Source: an uncultured Planctomycetia bacterium | Lineage (GTDB): Bacteria; Planctomycetota; UBA1135; GCA-002686595 | NCBI GenBank assembly: GCA_938003765.1 | Contig: CALKYE010000160.1 | Coordinates: 1-29,639, forward strand | DNA length: 29,639 nt | Reading direction: 5' to 3' | Part shown: piece by piece, positions 15,445 to 23,795 of the stretch | Position numbering within the stretch: position 1 is the first letter of the stretch | Layout: the number at the start of each line of letters is the position of its first letter | Made by a program: the position numbers and the translations under genes | The notes under the pieces: model-generated | The model's input: the letters and a program-made list of their open reading frames with translations, nothing else | Told to the model about the DNA's origin: nothing | Database searches by the model: none

Positions 15445-17118
15445 ATGCCGCGGTCACGATCCCCGATCCGTTCCGGATGGGCCTGGGCCGCGGCAGCGGC
15501 GCTGGCCTTCGCAGCGTTCCTTGCAGCTTGGAGCCACAGGATGTCTCCGAGCGCCGGCAACCGGCACGTGGAGGCCTCCGTCGCCACGCCTACCCGAGTC
15601 GGCGCAGAGTCCACCGCGGCGCTCTCCACTCCGCCCCTCGACTCCGCGTCGCTCGAACTGGCGGAGCGACAACAGACCTCCGTTTCGACTCCAGCGCAGC
15701 GCACGGCCATCGTCTTCCGTGTTGTGGACGAACGCGGCGCGCCGATCGACGGCGTCGAGATCGAACGCCGCGAGCCCGGTCGGACAGGCGGGCCCTGGTC
15801 GCTGACGCCGGGCGCGAGCACCGCGATCGAGCAGGGCGAAGCCGTCTTGACCGTGGAGCGGAGCGCCCTCGAAGACCGCGAGTTTCGCATCGGCGCGCCG
15901 CGTTTCACGTGGCAGACCTTCGCCGCGCACTCGCACCCGACCGACGATGCGCGGGTCACGCTGCTCACGGCGGGTGAGATCGTCGCGACGTTCAAGGGAT
16001 TGGCGCCCGAGGAGCGTTGGACGATCTTCGTCGAGCGCAACGAGCGCTCGCCGACGGCGGGCCTCCGCGACGCGCGGCGCGACGCGCGCGGGAACGACGA
16101 CGACTTCCGTCGGCAGGCGCTCACGAGCGATCGCGCGATCATCGAGCGCCTGCCTCCCGGCGACTATCGCGTTTCTGCGGCGCGTACTGGCGAGACGAAG
16201 TCCCGGGTCGGCGCCGACGTGCACGTCGCGGCGGGCGAGGCGAGCACGGTCACGCTCGAGCTTCCGCGCGTCGAACCTGCTCCGACCGGCGGCCTGCTCG
16301 TGCGCGTCGTCGGAAGCGAGCTGGCGGAGTTGTCGCGCGACTTCCGCCTGCGCCTCGAACTCCTCGAAGTAGCGCGGGAGGACGCGCCGCGTCGAGCGAC
16401 GCCGGTCGAGCAGGCCCGTGTGCCTCCGCTCGCGGTGTCGAACTGGGAGCATCGCTTTGCGCGCGCGGCCGTCGGCGAGTACGCGGTCGTGCTGCACCCG
16501 CTCGGTCTGCGCGCGCGCGCGACCGTCGTCGCCTCCGAGACGGTCGAACTCGTCCTCGACGCGGACGGACTGGCCCGCACCGCCGTGAACCTGTACTCCG
16601 AGGAAGACGGGCGAGCGCTGACCCCGCGGCGCGTCACCGCGACACTGCGCACGTCGGCCGGATACGAGCTACTCGAGCCGGCCACGGCTCGGGACGGGCG
16701 AACGCAGCACCTGTTCGTGTCGCCGGTCGGCGACCTGACCGTGAAGTGCGACGACGAAGGGTTCGCGATCGCGCCGTCGTGGACGGCCTTGAACGCCGGC
16801 TGGAACACGATCGACCTCTGCGCGCTCGCGAGCGCACGGGTCTCTCTGCACGCGTCGCCGAGTTTGCTGCAGTCGGGCGCGGATCCTTGGGAAGGGGTCG
16901 AGGTGCACGACGCGAGCGGCCAGGCGATCAAGCTCGGACGCACCATCACACTGGCGAGCGCAAAGGACGTCGGCGACCTCGAGATCGTCGTGCCCGCTCG
17001 CACCGACGTCGTGGTCTCGTGGGCCCCGCGGGCGGGCTGCACTCCGCCCGCACTGCGCTTGCGCCTCGAGCCGGGCAGCGTCGCGCGACGCGAAGTCTCC
17101 TGCGCGGATGGCGGTTGA
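15445..17118 (+). CDS. Large exported or membrane-anchored protein with repeated beta-sandwich segments
   Basis: 557 residues from the ATG at 15445. An N-terminal hydrophobic helix (WAWAAAAALAFAAFLAAW, about residues 11-28) follows basic residues and acts as signal or anchor. Several carboxypeptidase-regulatory or CNA-B-like segments follow. The first (TAIVFRVVDERGAPIDGVEI) and the second (IIERLPPGDYRVSAARTG) carry the typical G-D-Y-R-V turn; a later strand set begins GGLLVRVVGSE. No catalytic motif is visible. The fold is inference from pattern and the function is unknown. It is 31 bases after the CxxC protein, so the two may be made together. Confidence 0.75.
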   Translation: MPRSRSPIRSGWAWAAAAALAFAAFLAAWSHRMSPSAGNRHVEASVATPTRVGAESTAALSTPPLDSASLELAERQQTSVSTPAQRTAIVFRVVDERGAPIDGVEIERREPGRTGGPWSLTPGASTAIEQGEAVLTVERSALEDREFRIGAPRFTWQTFAAHSHPTDDARVTLLTAGEIVATFKGLAPEERWTIFVERNERSPTAGLRDARRDARGNDDDFRRQALTSDRAIIERLPPGDYRVSAARTGETKSRVGADVHVAAGEASTVTLELPRVEPAPTGGLLVRVVGSELAELSRDFRLRLELLEVAREDAPRRATPVEQARVPPLAVSNWEHRFARAAVGEYAVVLHPLGLRARATVVASETVELVLDADGLARTAVNLYSEEDGRALTPRRVTATLRTSAGYELLEPATARDGRTQHLFVSPVGDLTVKCDDEGFAIAPSWTALNAGWNTIDLCALASARVSLHASPSLLQSGADPWEGVEVHDASGQAIKLGRTITLASAKDVGDLEIVVPARTDVVVSWAPRAGCTPPALRLRLEPGSVARREVSCADGG

Positions 17119-17613
17119 CGCCACGTCGCGAAGCGGAGTCGCGCGCGCTCCACCCGGTCCCTCCAACCGCACGCAGAGCGCGCGTGTGGGTAGGAAGTGC
17201 GACTCCGTGCCGCCACTGCTGCAACGCTCGAGCGGCGTGTTTCCCGACAGCGGCCGCGAGTGCGAGTGGAATGGGCTGGTACGAAGGAGCTGGCGGCGGT
17301 TGAGAAGGGGCAGCTCGGAGACGGCCAACCGTCCGCTCGATGGACTACGGCGAAACGGAATCAGTTTCGTGGCGCTCGACACGCTGTCGAGGGGCGGCGA
17401 GCGGGAGCCGGGCCGAAACTGCTGCGGACAGACCAGCCAAACGGACGCACCTGAGCGCGAGAGTACCCCCGGTCCGTTTTGGCGTGGATGCGCGGTGCTC
17501 GGGCGCTCGGGTCGGCGCATGCACCGGCTGGGTGGCCCCACTGGTCGTCGAGCCCACTCGGCGCTGCTTCGCGTGCGCCTGCAGCACGAGTGCGGAGGCG
17601 CTGTTGGTCGAGG
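17119..17613. other. Gap with no convincing gene
   Basis: About 495 bases with scattered short frames in all directions and none that looks like a protein. Around 17411 the sequence ACTGCTGCGGAC recurs near 19440 next to an IS91 remnant, so a little transposon-derived sequence may be present, but the match is short. Confidence 0.35.
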
Positions 17614-18153
17614 TCAATCGCTTCGATCTCGACCTTTCGTGCGCCGAGCCGGCGCGCGATTGATCGCCAGGTTGCGCCACGTCGGGTCGGCGTAGTCGAA
17701 CGCGCCGTGCAGCGTCTCGACTGAACGGAATCGAACAAGGCGGTGCTCGAAGTGGCGCTCCCACGCGAGGAGTGTGGCGACGTGGAACGTCTTGCTTTGC
17801 GTGTCCACGGTTGAGGGCCGAAACGCCAAGTCACCGAGATCGAGCCTTGGCGCTGTTCCCTGCTCAGAGCACCACAGCACCAAGTCGATGCCGAAGATCC
17901 GAAACAGGACTCCGGCGAGCGCGGACGTGTCGGCCTCGAAGAGCGGACGCACGCCAAGATCGGGAACGCGGTGGGTTACGGGCCCCCCGGTCGCCAGGTC
18001 GGAGCTTGCCTTGACGTGCAGGGGCGGTCGCCTAGATCGCCGCTCGCGGCCGGCAAACGCGGATCTGAGCGGGACCAGCGAACTTCTGTGACCCGCATCC
18101 CGTGGCGAAACCAGCTCGCATGCTAGTCGGAGGTCGGTTTCGGCACCCAGCAA
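17614..18153 (-). CDS. Hypothetical protein (doubtful start)
   Basis: 179 residues if read from the TTG at 18153. The second half looks protein-like (SALAGVLFRIFGIDLVLWCS, TQSKTFHVATLLAWERHFEH, VETLHGAFDYADPTWRNLAI). The first 60 residues are Arg-rich and less convincing, so the true start is probably internal or the gene is a fragment. No family recognised and no motif seen. It is in the same direction as the lipoprotein gene upstream, about 95 bases after that gene's stop, which makes co-transcription possible. Confidence 0.4.
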   Translation of the reverse strand: MLGAETDLRLACELVSPRDAGHRSSLVPLRSAFAGRERRSRRPPLHVKASSDLATGGPVTHRVPDLGVRPLFEADTSALAGVLFRIFGIDLVLWCSEQGTAPRLDLGDLAFRPSTVDTQSKTFHVATLLAWERHFEHRLVRFRSVETLHGAFDYADPTWRNLAINRAPARRTKGRDRSD

Positions 18154-18247
18154 GGGTTGACGGAGCGTAGCGGAGTCGGCGCCCGCTGGCCGGTGATGCA
18201 GGCCTCCGAACTACTACAGGAACCGGCGCCGTTGCTGAGGCCGGCCA

Positions 18248-19267
18248 CTACAGCTCGCGCGTGAACGCCTCCCACGCCGCTTGCAGCTCTGTCCAGTCGA
18301 CGCCTGCAAACGCGCGATCGGTGGCCGCGTTCACATCGCCGGTCTCGCGCCACGCGCTCCACCACGCGTCGAGGATCCTCTCCCAGGCCGGACTCCAGAG
18401 CTTCGAGTTCTGGCCTTCTCGCAGGAACCAGATGAATGACCAGCCCTGTGCGTAGGAGGAACTGCCATCGATCAAGCGAGGGCTTCCGCCGTGGTACTGC
18501 GACTGCGTGAGGCGAACGAACTCCTCGAGAGGCGCGATCTTCGACGTCTCGAGGTTCGCTTTCACGAGTGGTCGCCGCCAGGCGAACGGCGCAGGGTGGT
18601 GCTCGCCGTCGACGAATGCGAATCCGCTGTAGTAGTCGGAGTGGCCGTACAGGAACCACGGCGCAGCCGCGGCATCGCCGCTGATCGAGCTCGTGTACTC
18701 GAGGAACACCATCCCGTTGAGCGTCGCCCAAGTGTTCCTCCGTCCGCCGCCCGCCTTGTCGTCGTACAGCACGATCTCACCGTCGACCGCGGTCCAGTAG
18801 CCCGAGCTTCCCGCTGGTGCGCCGTACGCCATGAACTGATCTCTGTCCTTCAGCACTCGAATGACATTGGGCGCCGTGTGGATCGGCACCGGGTCGAGGT
18901 CGGGGTGAGGGAAGTCCCGCCGAATCTCACGTCGAATGCTCTCGGCGCGCTTCTTCAGTTCCTCGATGAAGTCTGCGTCTTCGACGCACGTGAGGATGAA
19001 GTAGTGCGCCGACTCGTGGAGCGCCCAGCCGGGCATCGTTCGAATCTGCAGGGCCAGTCGCTCGCGTCGCTGCTGACGCGTGACTTGAGCTTCCGTTAGC
19101 GACGACTGGGCCGTCGGCGCAGTCGAGGGATCCGCTCGATCGTTCTCTGACCGGACGTCCTTGACCGAGAGGGAAGGAACGGGCGCAGGCTCGCCGCGCT
19201 CCGACGCGTTCGGCGTCGACGTGCACGCGAGGAGCGCAGCCGAGGCTGCCACGGTGAGCCATGTCAT
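18248..19267 (-). CDS. Lipoprotein resembling DUF1570 proteins, without an HExxH site
   Basis: 339 residues from the ATG at 19267, with an alternative TTG 3 bases upstream. AGGAG lies about 9 bases before the ATG. The signal peptide has a lipobox ALLAC (Cys15). A Ser/Pro-rich linker is followed by ALHESAHYFILTCVEDADFI, a helical EELKKRAESIRREIRRDFP, then IHTAPNVIRVLKDRDQFMAY and a C-terminal GWSFIWFLREG. This order matches planctomycete DUF1570 proteins, which usually carry a zinc-type HExxH. At the expected place this protein has TLNGMVFLEYTSS, so no metal site is apparent and it is probably not an active peptidase. The family call is from pattern and moderately sure. Confidence 0.75.
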   Translation of the reverse strand: MTWLTVAASAALLACTSTPNASERGEPAPVPSLSVKDVRSENDRADPSTAPTAQSSLTEAQVTRQQRRERLALQIRTMPGWALHESAHYFILTCVEDADFIEELKKRAESIRREIRRDFPHPDLDPVPIHTAPNVIRVLKDRDQFMAYGAPAGSSGYWTAVDGEIVLYDDKAGGGRRNTWATLNGMVFLEYTSSISGDAAAAPWFLYGHSDYYSGFAFVDGEHHPAPFAWRRPLVKANLETSKIAPLEEFVRLTQSQYHGGSPRLIDGSSSYAQGWSFIWFLREGQNSKLWSPAWERILDAWWSAWRETGDVNAATDRAFAGVDWTELQAAWEAFTREL

Positions 19268-19599
19268 CAAGACGTACTCCTATCCGGGTGGAGTGACGCG
19301 AGTAACTCGATTGCGTGGGGGAACTGCGCGCGCGTGCGCTGATGGTAGGCACGAGGCAGAGCCGCCGCCGTGAGGATAGGACAGCCAAGCGGACGACCAC
19401 GGGCGCGAAGGCGTCTTGGGCTCCGCTCGGTAGGGAACTGCTGCGGACGAAGAGGAGACAGTCGGGCGGAGCCCGAATGGACGCTGGTCCACCCAAGCCG
19501 GCAGCTTCGGCTGGGCTCGGGTGCTACTGAGCGCGCGGGCGCACTCGCGGGCTCGGGCTGCGGGCGAGAAGCGTGCTCGCCAGCGCAATGGGCAGCGGC

Positions 19600-19745
19600 T
19601 CAGGCGAGGCCCGAGCTGTTCGCGTGATCGCGCGGGTGCGGGCCGTGGAGACTCGGTCGGATGGCCGAGATGCGCGGGGATCTTGCGCATGACGACTGAG
19701 TCTGTGAGCTGCGCGATGCGGCGGCGGGGGCCGCCGCGCGCTTGG
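19600..19745 (-). pseudogene. IS91-family transposase, C-terminal remnant
   Basis: The minus strand reads GGPRRRIAQLTDSVVMRKIP then AHLGHPTESPRPAPARSREQ. This is the C-terminal zinc-ribbon tail and ITDP-type segment of IS91/ISCR transposases (family consensus CGG..RLIA.ITDP followed by ILxHLGLPTEPP). The N-terminal HUH nuclease is missing; the remnant is cut where TerC sequence begins on its right. Toward the left the same frame recovers AAVPYRAEP at about 19430, like ADAVPHRAA in the copy at 25215, so a bit more of the element's tail may extend to about 19400. The rest of 19268-19600 shows no gene. Confidence 0.65.
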
Positions 19746-19774
19746 GCACGATGAGGTCGCGCCAGGCGCTCCGG

Positions 19775-20038
19775 ATCGAGGTCTCCGACCCGTTCATCGT
19801 CTTCACCTCGAACATCTTCACGATCCTCGGCCTGCGCTCGATGTACCTCCTGCTGGCCGGCGTGATCGAGAAGTTCCGCTACGTGCAGAAGTGTCTAGCC
19901 TTCGTGCTGCTCTTCGTGGGCGTGAAGATGCTGACCATGGACGTCTACAAGATTCCGATCGCCGTCTCGCTCGGCGTGGTGGCGGCGCTGATCGCGGGAT
20001 CGATCGCGCTGTCCCTGTGGAAGCCGAAGGTCGAGTAA
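19775..20038 (+). pseudogene. TerC-family membrane protein, 3' fragment
   Basis: An 87-codon open segment matching only the C-terminal part of TerC/Alx integral membrane proteins: DPFIVFTSNIFTILGLRSMY, LLAGVIEKFRYVQKCLAF, FVGVKMLTMDVYKIPIAVSL, ending at TAA. DPFIVFTSN and the FVGVKM..DVYKIP block are family hallmarks. Full-length TerC proteins are about 300-340 residues, so roughly three-quarters of the gene is gone. The break coincides with the IS91 remnant immediately to the left, which points to a transposon-associated deletion. Not expected to be functional. Confidence 0.85.
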
Positions 20039-20044
20039 CGCGAC

Positions 20045-20069
20045 CGGGAAGGCCGCAAGGACCTTCCCG
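20045..20069. terminator. Hairpin between convergent genes
   Basis: CGGGAAGG at 20045-20052 pairs perfectly with CCTTCCCG at 20062-20069. The inner bases allow CC-GCAA-GG with one bulged A, giving a tetraloop. It lies between the terC fragment stop (20038) and the stop of the minus-strand gene (20109), so it could serve both strands. The U-tract is weak. Confidence 0.6.
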
Positions 20070-20108
20070 ATCGTTCACGCTTGTGCTTCTTCTACTGCTC
20101 TGCCTCGC

Positions 20109-22184
20109 TCACGGCACGTAGCGCATTCGCAGCGCGTTCGAGAGGTTCGTCGTCTTGCACGCCGGCGGATCGCGAAACCAGGCCTGCGCGTAGACGAAGT
20201 CTCCGGCCGACCAGGGATTGCCGAGCGCCCCGGGGTTCGTCGCCTGGAAGGCGTGCCAGTCCAGCGACATCGCGCCGTCGCATGCGTTGTTCGTGCCGCT
20301 CGACGACTGCAGCGCGGTGCGCTGCGTCGGCGCCTTGACGCACAACACGCTCGTGCCGCCGACGCACCAGTTCGCCGCGGCGGTCTGCACGCCGTAGAAC
20401 ATCAGGCCCAACTTCTGTCCTTCGACGTTGGCCACCGTGAGCACGCAAGTCGTCGCGCTGCTCACGCTCGGGTTGTCGGTCGCCGAGATCGACGCGACGC
20501 ATCCGTTCGTCGTCGTGCCAGCGGTGCAGTAGTTCGACGGCGGCGCGGCGCACAGACCGCCGACGTCGACGGTCACGATGGCCTGGATGCCGCCGCTCAT
20601 CAGCAGGCGCACGGCGACCCGGCCGTTGTCGTCGAGGCACAGTGGACGGCCGTCGCCGTTGTTCGAGCTCATCGCGCTGTAGCCGGTGATCGTGGAGAAC
20701 TGTCCCGGGCTGTACTCGAAGCTGTCGCCGTTCAGGATCACCGCCTGCAGGCCGCACGCCGGATCCCACGACCACAGCGACGAGCCCGAGCTCGCCCCGC
20801 CGACGAGGTTGTTGTGGAACAGGAGCTGGCCCGCGTCGTTGAAGCGCATCGCCTGGCTGCTCGTGTCGCCGAACGTCGAGCCGCCCGCGCCCGGCGCCGC
20901 CTGACCTTCCTGCGCGACGAGCTGCAGCGCGCCGGGCGCTCCCGCCCAGACGCCCGTGTTGTCGCTCGAGCCGGCCGTGCCGTTCACCGACGCGGCGAAC
21001 GCGATCTGTCCGTTGTCGTTGAGGCACACCGTCGACGCGCCGAACAGGTTGTACGTGGCGCCGGCGATGCCGACGGCCGCGTCGCCCTTGCGCACGAGCA
21101 GCGAATTGCCCGCGACGGACAGCTTGTAGAGCGCCGTGTTGTCGCTGGAGGTGACCGCGCCGTTCAACGAGATGTAGGCGATCGACTCGCCGCTGTCGTT
21201 GAACGCGGTGAGGTTGTTGAACGTGCCGCCGGGAGCGAGGTAGGTCACGCCGGGCAGGCCGGGCGCGGCGTCGCCTTCGCGCAGCAGCACCGAGAGGCCG
21301 AGCGTCGGGTCGTACAGACAGATCACGCTGTCGTCGTTCGTCGTCGCCGGCGTCGGGCCGAAGGTGGTCGACAGCGTGGCGCTGAGCAGCAGCTGGCCCG
21401 ACGAGTTCATCTGGCTCGCGCTGCCGAGCGTTCCGATGTACTCGCCGCTCGATATCTGCGTGCGCTGCTCGCGCACGATCGGCGCCAGCGATCCGACGGT
21501 TCCGCTGAACCACGCCTCGTTGTCGGCCGTGCCCGTGACGTCGCCGCCGTCGAGCGTCGAGCGGAACAGCACGCGCCCGCCGTCGTTGACGGCGATCGCG
21601 GTCTGCGTCGGCGACGTGAAGCTCTGCGTGTACGTGCAGCCGGGCGTGCCGGGCGCCAGATCGCCTTCGCGCGCCAGCACCGACCAGCCGTTGATCGGAT
21701 CGCCGACGTACAGCGCCGAGTCGTTGCTCGAGTTGATCGCGGCGCCGCCGTCGTAGAGGTTCGTGCCCCAGATCATGCGCGAGCCGGCGCCATTGAGGTG
21801 ATAGCTCGATCCCGGGCCGGTCGCAGTTGCGGTCTGCAGCGTCGCGAACGGAATCGTGCCGCTGGGCTCGGCGTCGCCCGAGCGCACGATCGCCTGAAGG
21901 CTCGCGCGCGAATCGCCGTAGTAGTAGGCCTGCGAGTTCGTGTTGAGCGTCGCGCCGCCGGTCATGCGGCCGCGGAACCAGACCTTGCCATTGTCGTCGA
22001 GCACCGGGAGGTCGAAGGAACTCGAGGGAACGAAGGTCTCCAGCGCGGTCATGCCGGGGACCGGGTCGTTCGTGGCGGCGACCACGACGCCGGCAGTGAC
22101 GACGAGACTCTGTGCGTGGACGACGTGAGCGAAGTTGCAGAGGAGCGCGGCGGCGATCGCCACGGAACGGGGAACTCGAGGCAT
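20109..22184 (-). CDS. Exported DUF7453-like repeat protein with planctomycete C-terminal module
   Basis: 691 residues. The signal peptide is MPRVPRSVAIAAALLCNFAH..HAQS. Residues about 50-545 are repeats of roughly 60-70 residues with alternating elements such as LNDNGQIAFAASVNG, FNDAGQLLFHNNL, VLAREGDLAPGTPG and LVRKGDAAVG. This is the pattern of DUF7453/choice-of-anchor proteins in planctomycetes. The final ~140 residues begin NYCTAGTTTNGCVASISATD and end TNLSNALRMRYVP, closely matching the end of the RCC1-repeat protein at 7240. The function is unknown; cell-surface display or export through the shared tail is inference. It is a single gene ending at a hairpin. Confidence 0.9.
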   Translation of the reverse strand: MPRVPRSVAIAAALLCNFAHVVHAQSLVVTAGVVVAATNDPVPGMTALETFVPSSSFDLPVLDDNGKVWFRGRMTGGATLNTNSQAYYYGDSRASLQAIVRSGDAEPSGTIPFATLQTATATGPGSSYHLNGAGSRMIWGTNLYDGGAAINSSNDSALYVGDPINGWSVLAREGDLAPGTPGCTYTQSFTSPTQTAIAVNDGGRVLFRSTLDGGDVTGTADNEAWFSGTVGSLAPIVREQRTQISSGEYIGTLGSASQMNSSGQLLLSATLSTTFGPTPATTNDDSVICLYDPTLGLSVLLREGDAAPGLPGVTYLAPGGTFNNLTAFNDSGESIAYISLNGAVTSSDNTALYKLSVAGNSLLVRKGDAAVGIAGATYNLFGASTVCLNDNGQIAFAASVNGTAGSSDNTGVWAGAPGALQLVAQEGQAAPGAGGSTFGDTSSQAMRFNDAGQLLFHNNLVGGASSGSSLWSWDPACGLQAVILNGDSFEYSPGQFSTITGYSAMSSNNGDGRPLCLDDNGRVAVRLLMSGGIQAIVTVDVGGLCAAPPSNYCTAGTTTNGCVASISATDNPSVSSATTCVLTVANVEGQKLGLMFYGVQTAAANWCVGGTSVLCVKAPTQRTALQSSSGTNNACDGAMSLDWHAFQATNPGALGNPWSAGDFVYAQAWFRDPPACKTTNLSNALRMRYVP

Positions 22185-22748
22185 GGGTACGGAACTCGGG
22201 CCTGAATGGACTCGGAGGAACCGCCACGCACGCTGCGCGCACGACGCCGCTCACGGCCGCAGATGCGTCACCGCAGGCGCGTCGCTCCGGACTCGAGACC
22301 CCTCGGCCGTGCGGCGCGTTGCAAAGCGGCCATCGCGACCACGCGTCGATGGCTTTCCGCGCCTTTCGTGTCTCCGTTGACTGCTTCGCCGCAGCGCTCT
22401 CCGCCGGCGAAACTCCCCAGCCCTCACTGCGCCACCCATGTTCCAGAGTGCGGATAGGCTGGCGGGGGAGGACGCGACCAAGATGGTGCTGTTCGGTTAC
22501 CTGATTGGCGAAGCTCGCACCAACTGTGGTCGATGCTTACGCAAGTGCTTGGCGCACTGAGCGCGGCGACTGCTTTTGGCCGCTCGCAGTGGCAGAGGCG
22601 CCGTGCGCGGTGGTTCGCGAGCCTCGCGAGGAACGGCCTCGACCCGCGGACGCAGGGGCTCACCCGACCTTCTTGGCTCACCCGCGGGCTTGGCGAGGCT
22701 TCGCGATCAGCTTGCTCATCATCATCGAATCGCCTACGGCGGCGTCTC
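22185..22748. other. Gap upstream of the DUF7453-like gene, with one dispersed repeat
   Basis: About 560 bases between the higA stop and the DUF7453-like start, both on the minus strand. It contains the repeat copy at 22507-22587 and otherwise no convincing gene. The promoter of the exported protein should lie at its left end. Confidence 0.4.
22507..22587 (-). repeat. Dispersed repeat, type 1 copy B
   Basis: GGCGAAGCTCGCACCAACTG, then TGGTCGATGCTTACGCAAGT and GCTTGGCGCAC. Similarity to copy C (23664) continues for another 30 bases to a shared GGCCGCTCGC. It lies downstream of higA in the direction of higBA transcription. Confidence 0.75.
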
Positions 22749-23036
22749 TCAACCCGTGCGGCGCAGGCGCTTGATGCTGCGCTCGGGCCGGCTCGCTGCG
22801 AGGTCGTGCTGGGCCTGGAGGTTGGTCCAGAACTCAGGCGTGGTGCCCAGCGCGCCTGCGAGCAGCCACGCGGTCTCGGCGCTGACGCCGCGGCGGCCGC
22901 GCACGATCTCGTTGACGCGTTGCAGCGGCACGCCGAGGTGCGCGGCGAGGTCGACCTGCGTGACGCCCAGCGGCTGGAGGAACTCTTCGCGCAGGATCAC
23001 ACCGGGGTGGGTGGGGATGCGGTTCTTGGGGTGCAT
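22749..23036 (-). CDS. higA: HigA-family antitoxin
   Basis: 95 residues from the ATG at 23036. It has the typical HigA/VapI layout: an N-terminal NRIPTHPGVILREEFLQPLG, a Cro/CI-type helix-turn-helix (VTQVDLAAHLGVPLQRVNEI), then GRRGVSAETAWLLAGALGTT and the family ending PEFWTNLQAQHDLA. It binds and neutralises HigB and represses its own operon. It starts 11 bases after the higB stop, in the toxin-first order usual for higBA. A longer in-frame reading to 23114 has no support. The pair is bounded by two direct copies of the type 1 repeat. Confidence 0.94.
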   Translation of the reverse strand: MHPKNRIPTHPGVILREEFLQPLGVTQVDLAAHLGVPLQRVNEIVRGRRGVSAETAWLLAGALGTTPEFWTNLQAQHDLAASRPERSIKRLRRTG

Positions 23037-23047
23037 GCTTGGAGCCT

Positions 23048-23338
23048 CTAGTGGTAGTCGACCAGTCGCACGCCCGCCGGCCCGGCGTTGGTCCACTGGA
23101 ACACCAGACGCCACTGGTCATTGACCCGGATGGAGTGAAGCCCGCGGAGGTCGCCGCGCAGCGCTTCCAGCCGGTTGCCTGGCGGGACGCGGAGGTCCTG
23201 CAACTCGGCGGCGGCGTTCAGCATGTCGAGCTTGCGCAGGGCGATCGTCACGATGTCACCAGGGAAACTTCGCGTCCGCCGGTCGGAGACGCCGTGGAAG
23301 AGAGCCTCGGTGGCGGCATCGCCGAACGACTGGATCAC
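23048..23338 (-). CDS. higB: HigB-family toxin (RelE superfamily mRNA interferase)
   Basis: 96 residues starting at a GTG (23338). Matches the short HigB family throughout: MIQSFGDAATEALFHG, then RKLDMLNAAAELQDLRVPPG, and NRLEALRGDLRGLHSIRVND followed by QWRLVFQW, the family signature with the basic residues used for ribosome-dependent mRNA cleavage. The length is normal and there is no break, so it is probably functional. It is co-transcribed with higA and expected to be repressed by the HigBA complex at the promoter upstream (about 23340-23420). Confidence 0.94.
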   Translation of the reverse strand: MIQSFGDAATEALFHGVSDRRTRSFPGDIVTIALRKLDMLNAAAELQDLRVPPGNRLEALRGDLRGLHSIRVNDQWRLVFQWTNAGPAGVRLVDYH

Positions 23339-23795
23339 GCGAGCAGTCTATGCGTTGCCTGGATACCGTGCAACTGTGAAGCCCGCAGCCGGACCGGAGT
23401 CTTGGCCGATCGTCGCAACCACGGACGCTGGGCGGCCGACGCACGCGCCCACTGCAGCCAGCGCGCATCGCCGCGCACGGCGATCACGTTCAGCCACCCG
23501 GTGAGCTTCGGCTCCTCACGCCCGGACCGCACCGCATGCAACGCCGCCCCGTGGGTCGCCGGCATGTGCTCCAGGGCCGCCGGCAACGCTGAGCTCGCCT
23601 CCGCCGCATCATCGGTCCGTCGGCGCTCAGCGCGGCCCGCGAACGGCCCCAAACCGTCGCGATGGCGCAGCTCTCACCAACTGTGGTCGACGGTCACGCA
23701 AGTGCTTGGCGCACCAAAGGCTGCGAGCGTTCTCGGCCGCTCGCGATTGCTCGTGCGTTTCACGCCCGGGTCGACGCCGAGCCGATGGCTCTCGC
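23339..23795. other. Region between higBA and the truncated transposase, with one dispersed repeat
   Basis: Contains the higBA promoter region at its left and the repeat copy at 23664-23744 at its right. No convincing gene is visible; an open minus-strand stretch around 23350-23650 has no recognisable features. Confidence 0.4.
23664..23744 (-). repeat. Dispersed repeat, type 1 copy C
   Basis: GGCGCAGCTCTCACCAACTG, then TGGTCGACGGTCACGCAAGT and GCTTGGCGCAC, followed by sequence shared with copy B to GGCCGCTCGC. It lies 52 bases before the ATG of the transposase at 23796, so it could be the left end of that insertion sequence. Confidence 0.78.

Noticed and set aside
20253..22205. A 650-residue plus-strand frame opposite the DUF7453-like gene
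   Set aside because: Antisense shadow with Arg/Ala/Val-rich composition and no domain pattern.
23335..23652. A 105-residue minus-strand frame upstream of higB
   Set aside because: No recognisable domain, an improbable start and biased composition. It overlaps the region where the higBA promoter must lie.
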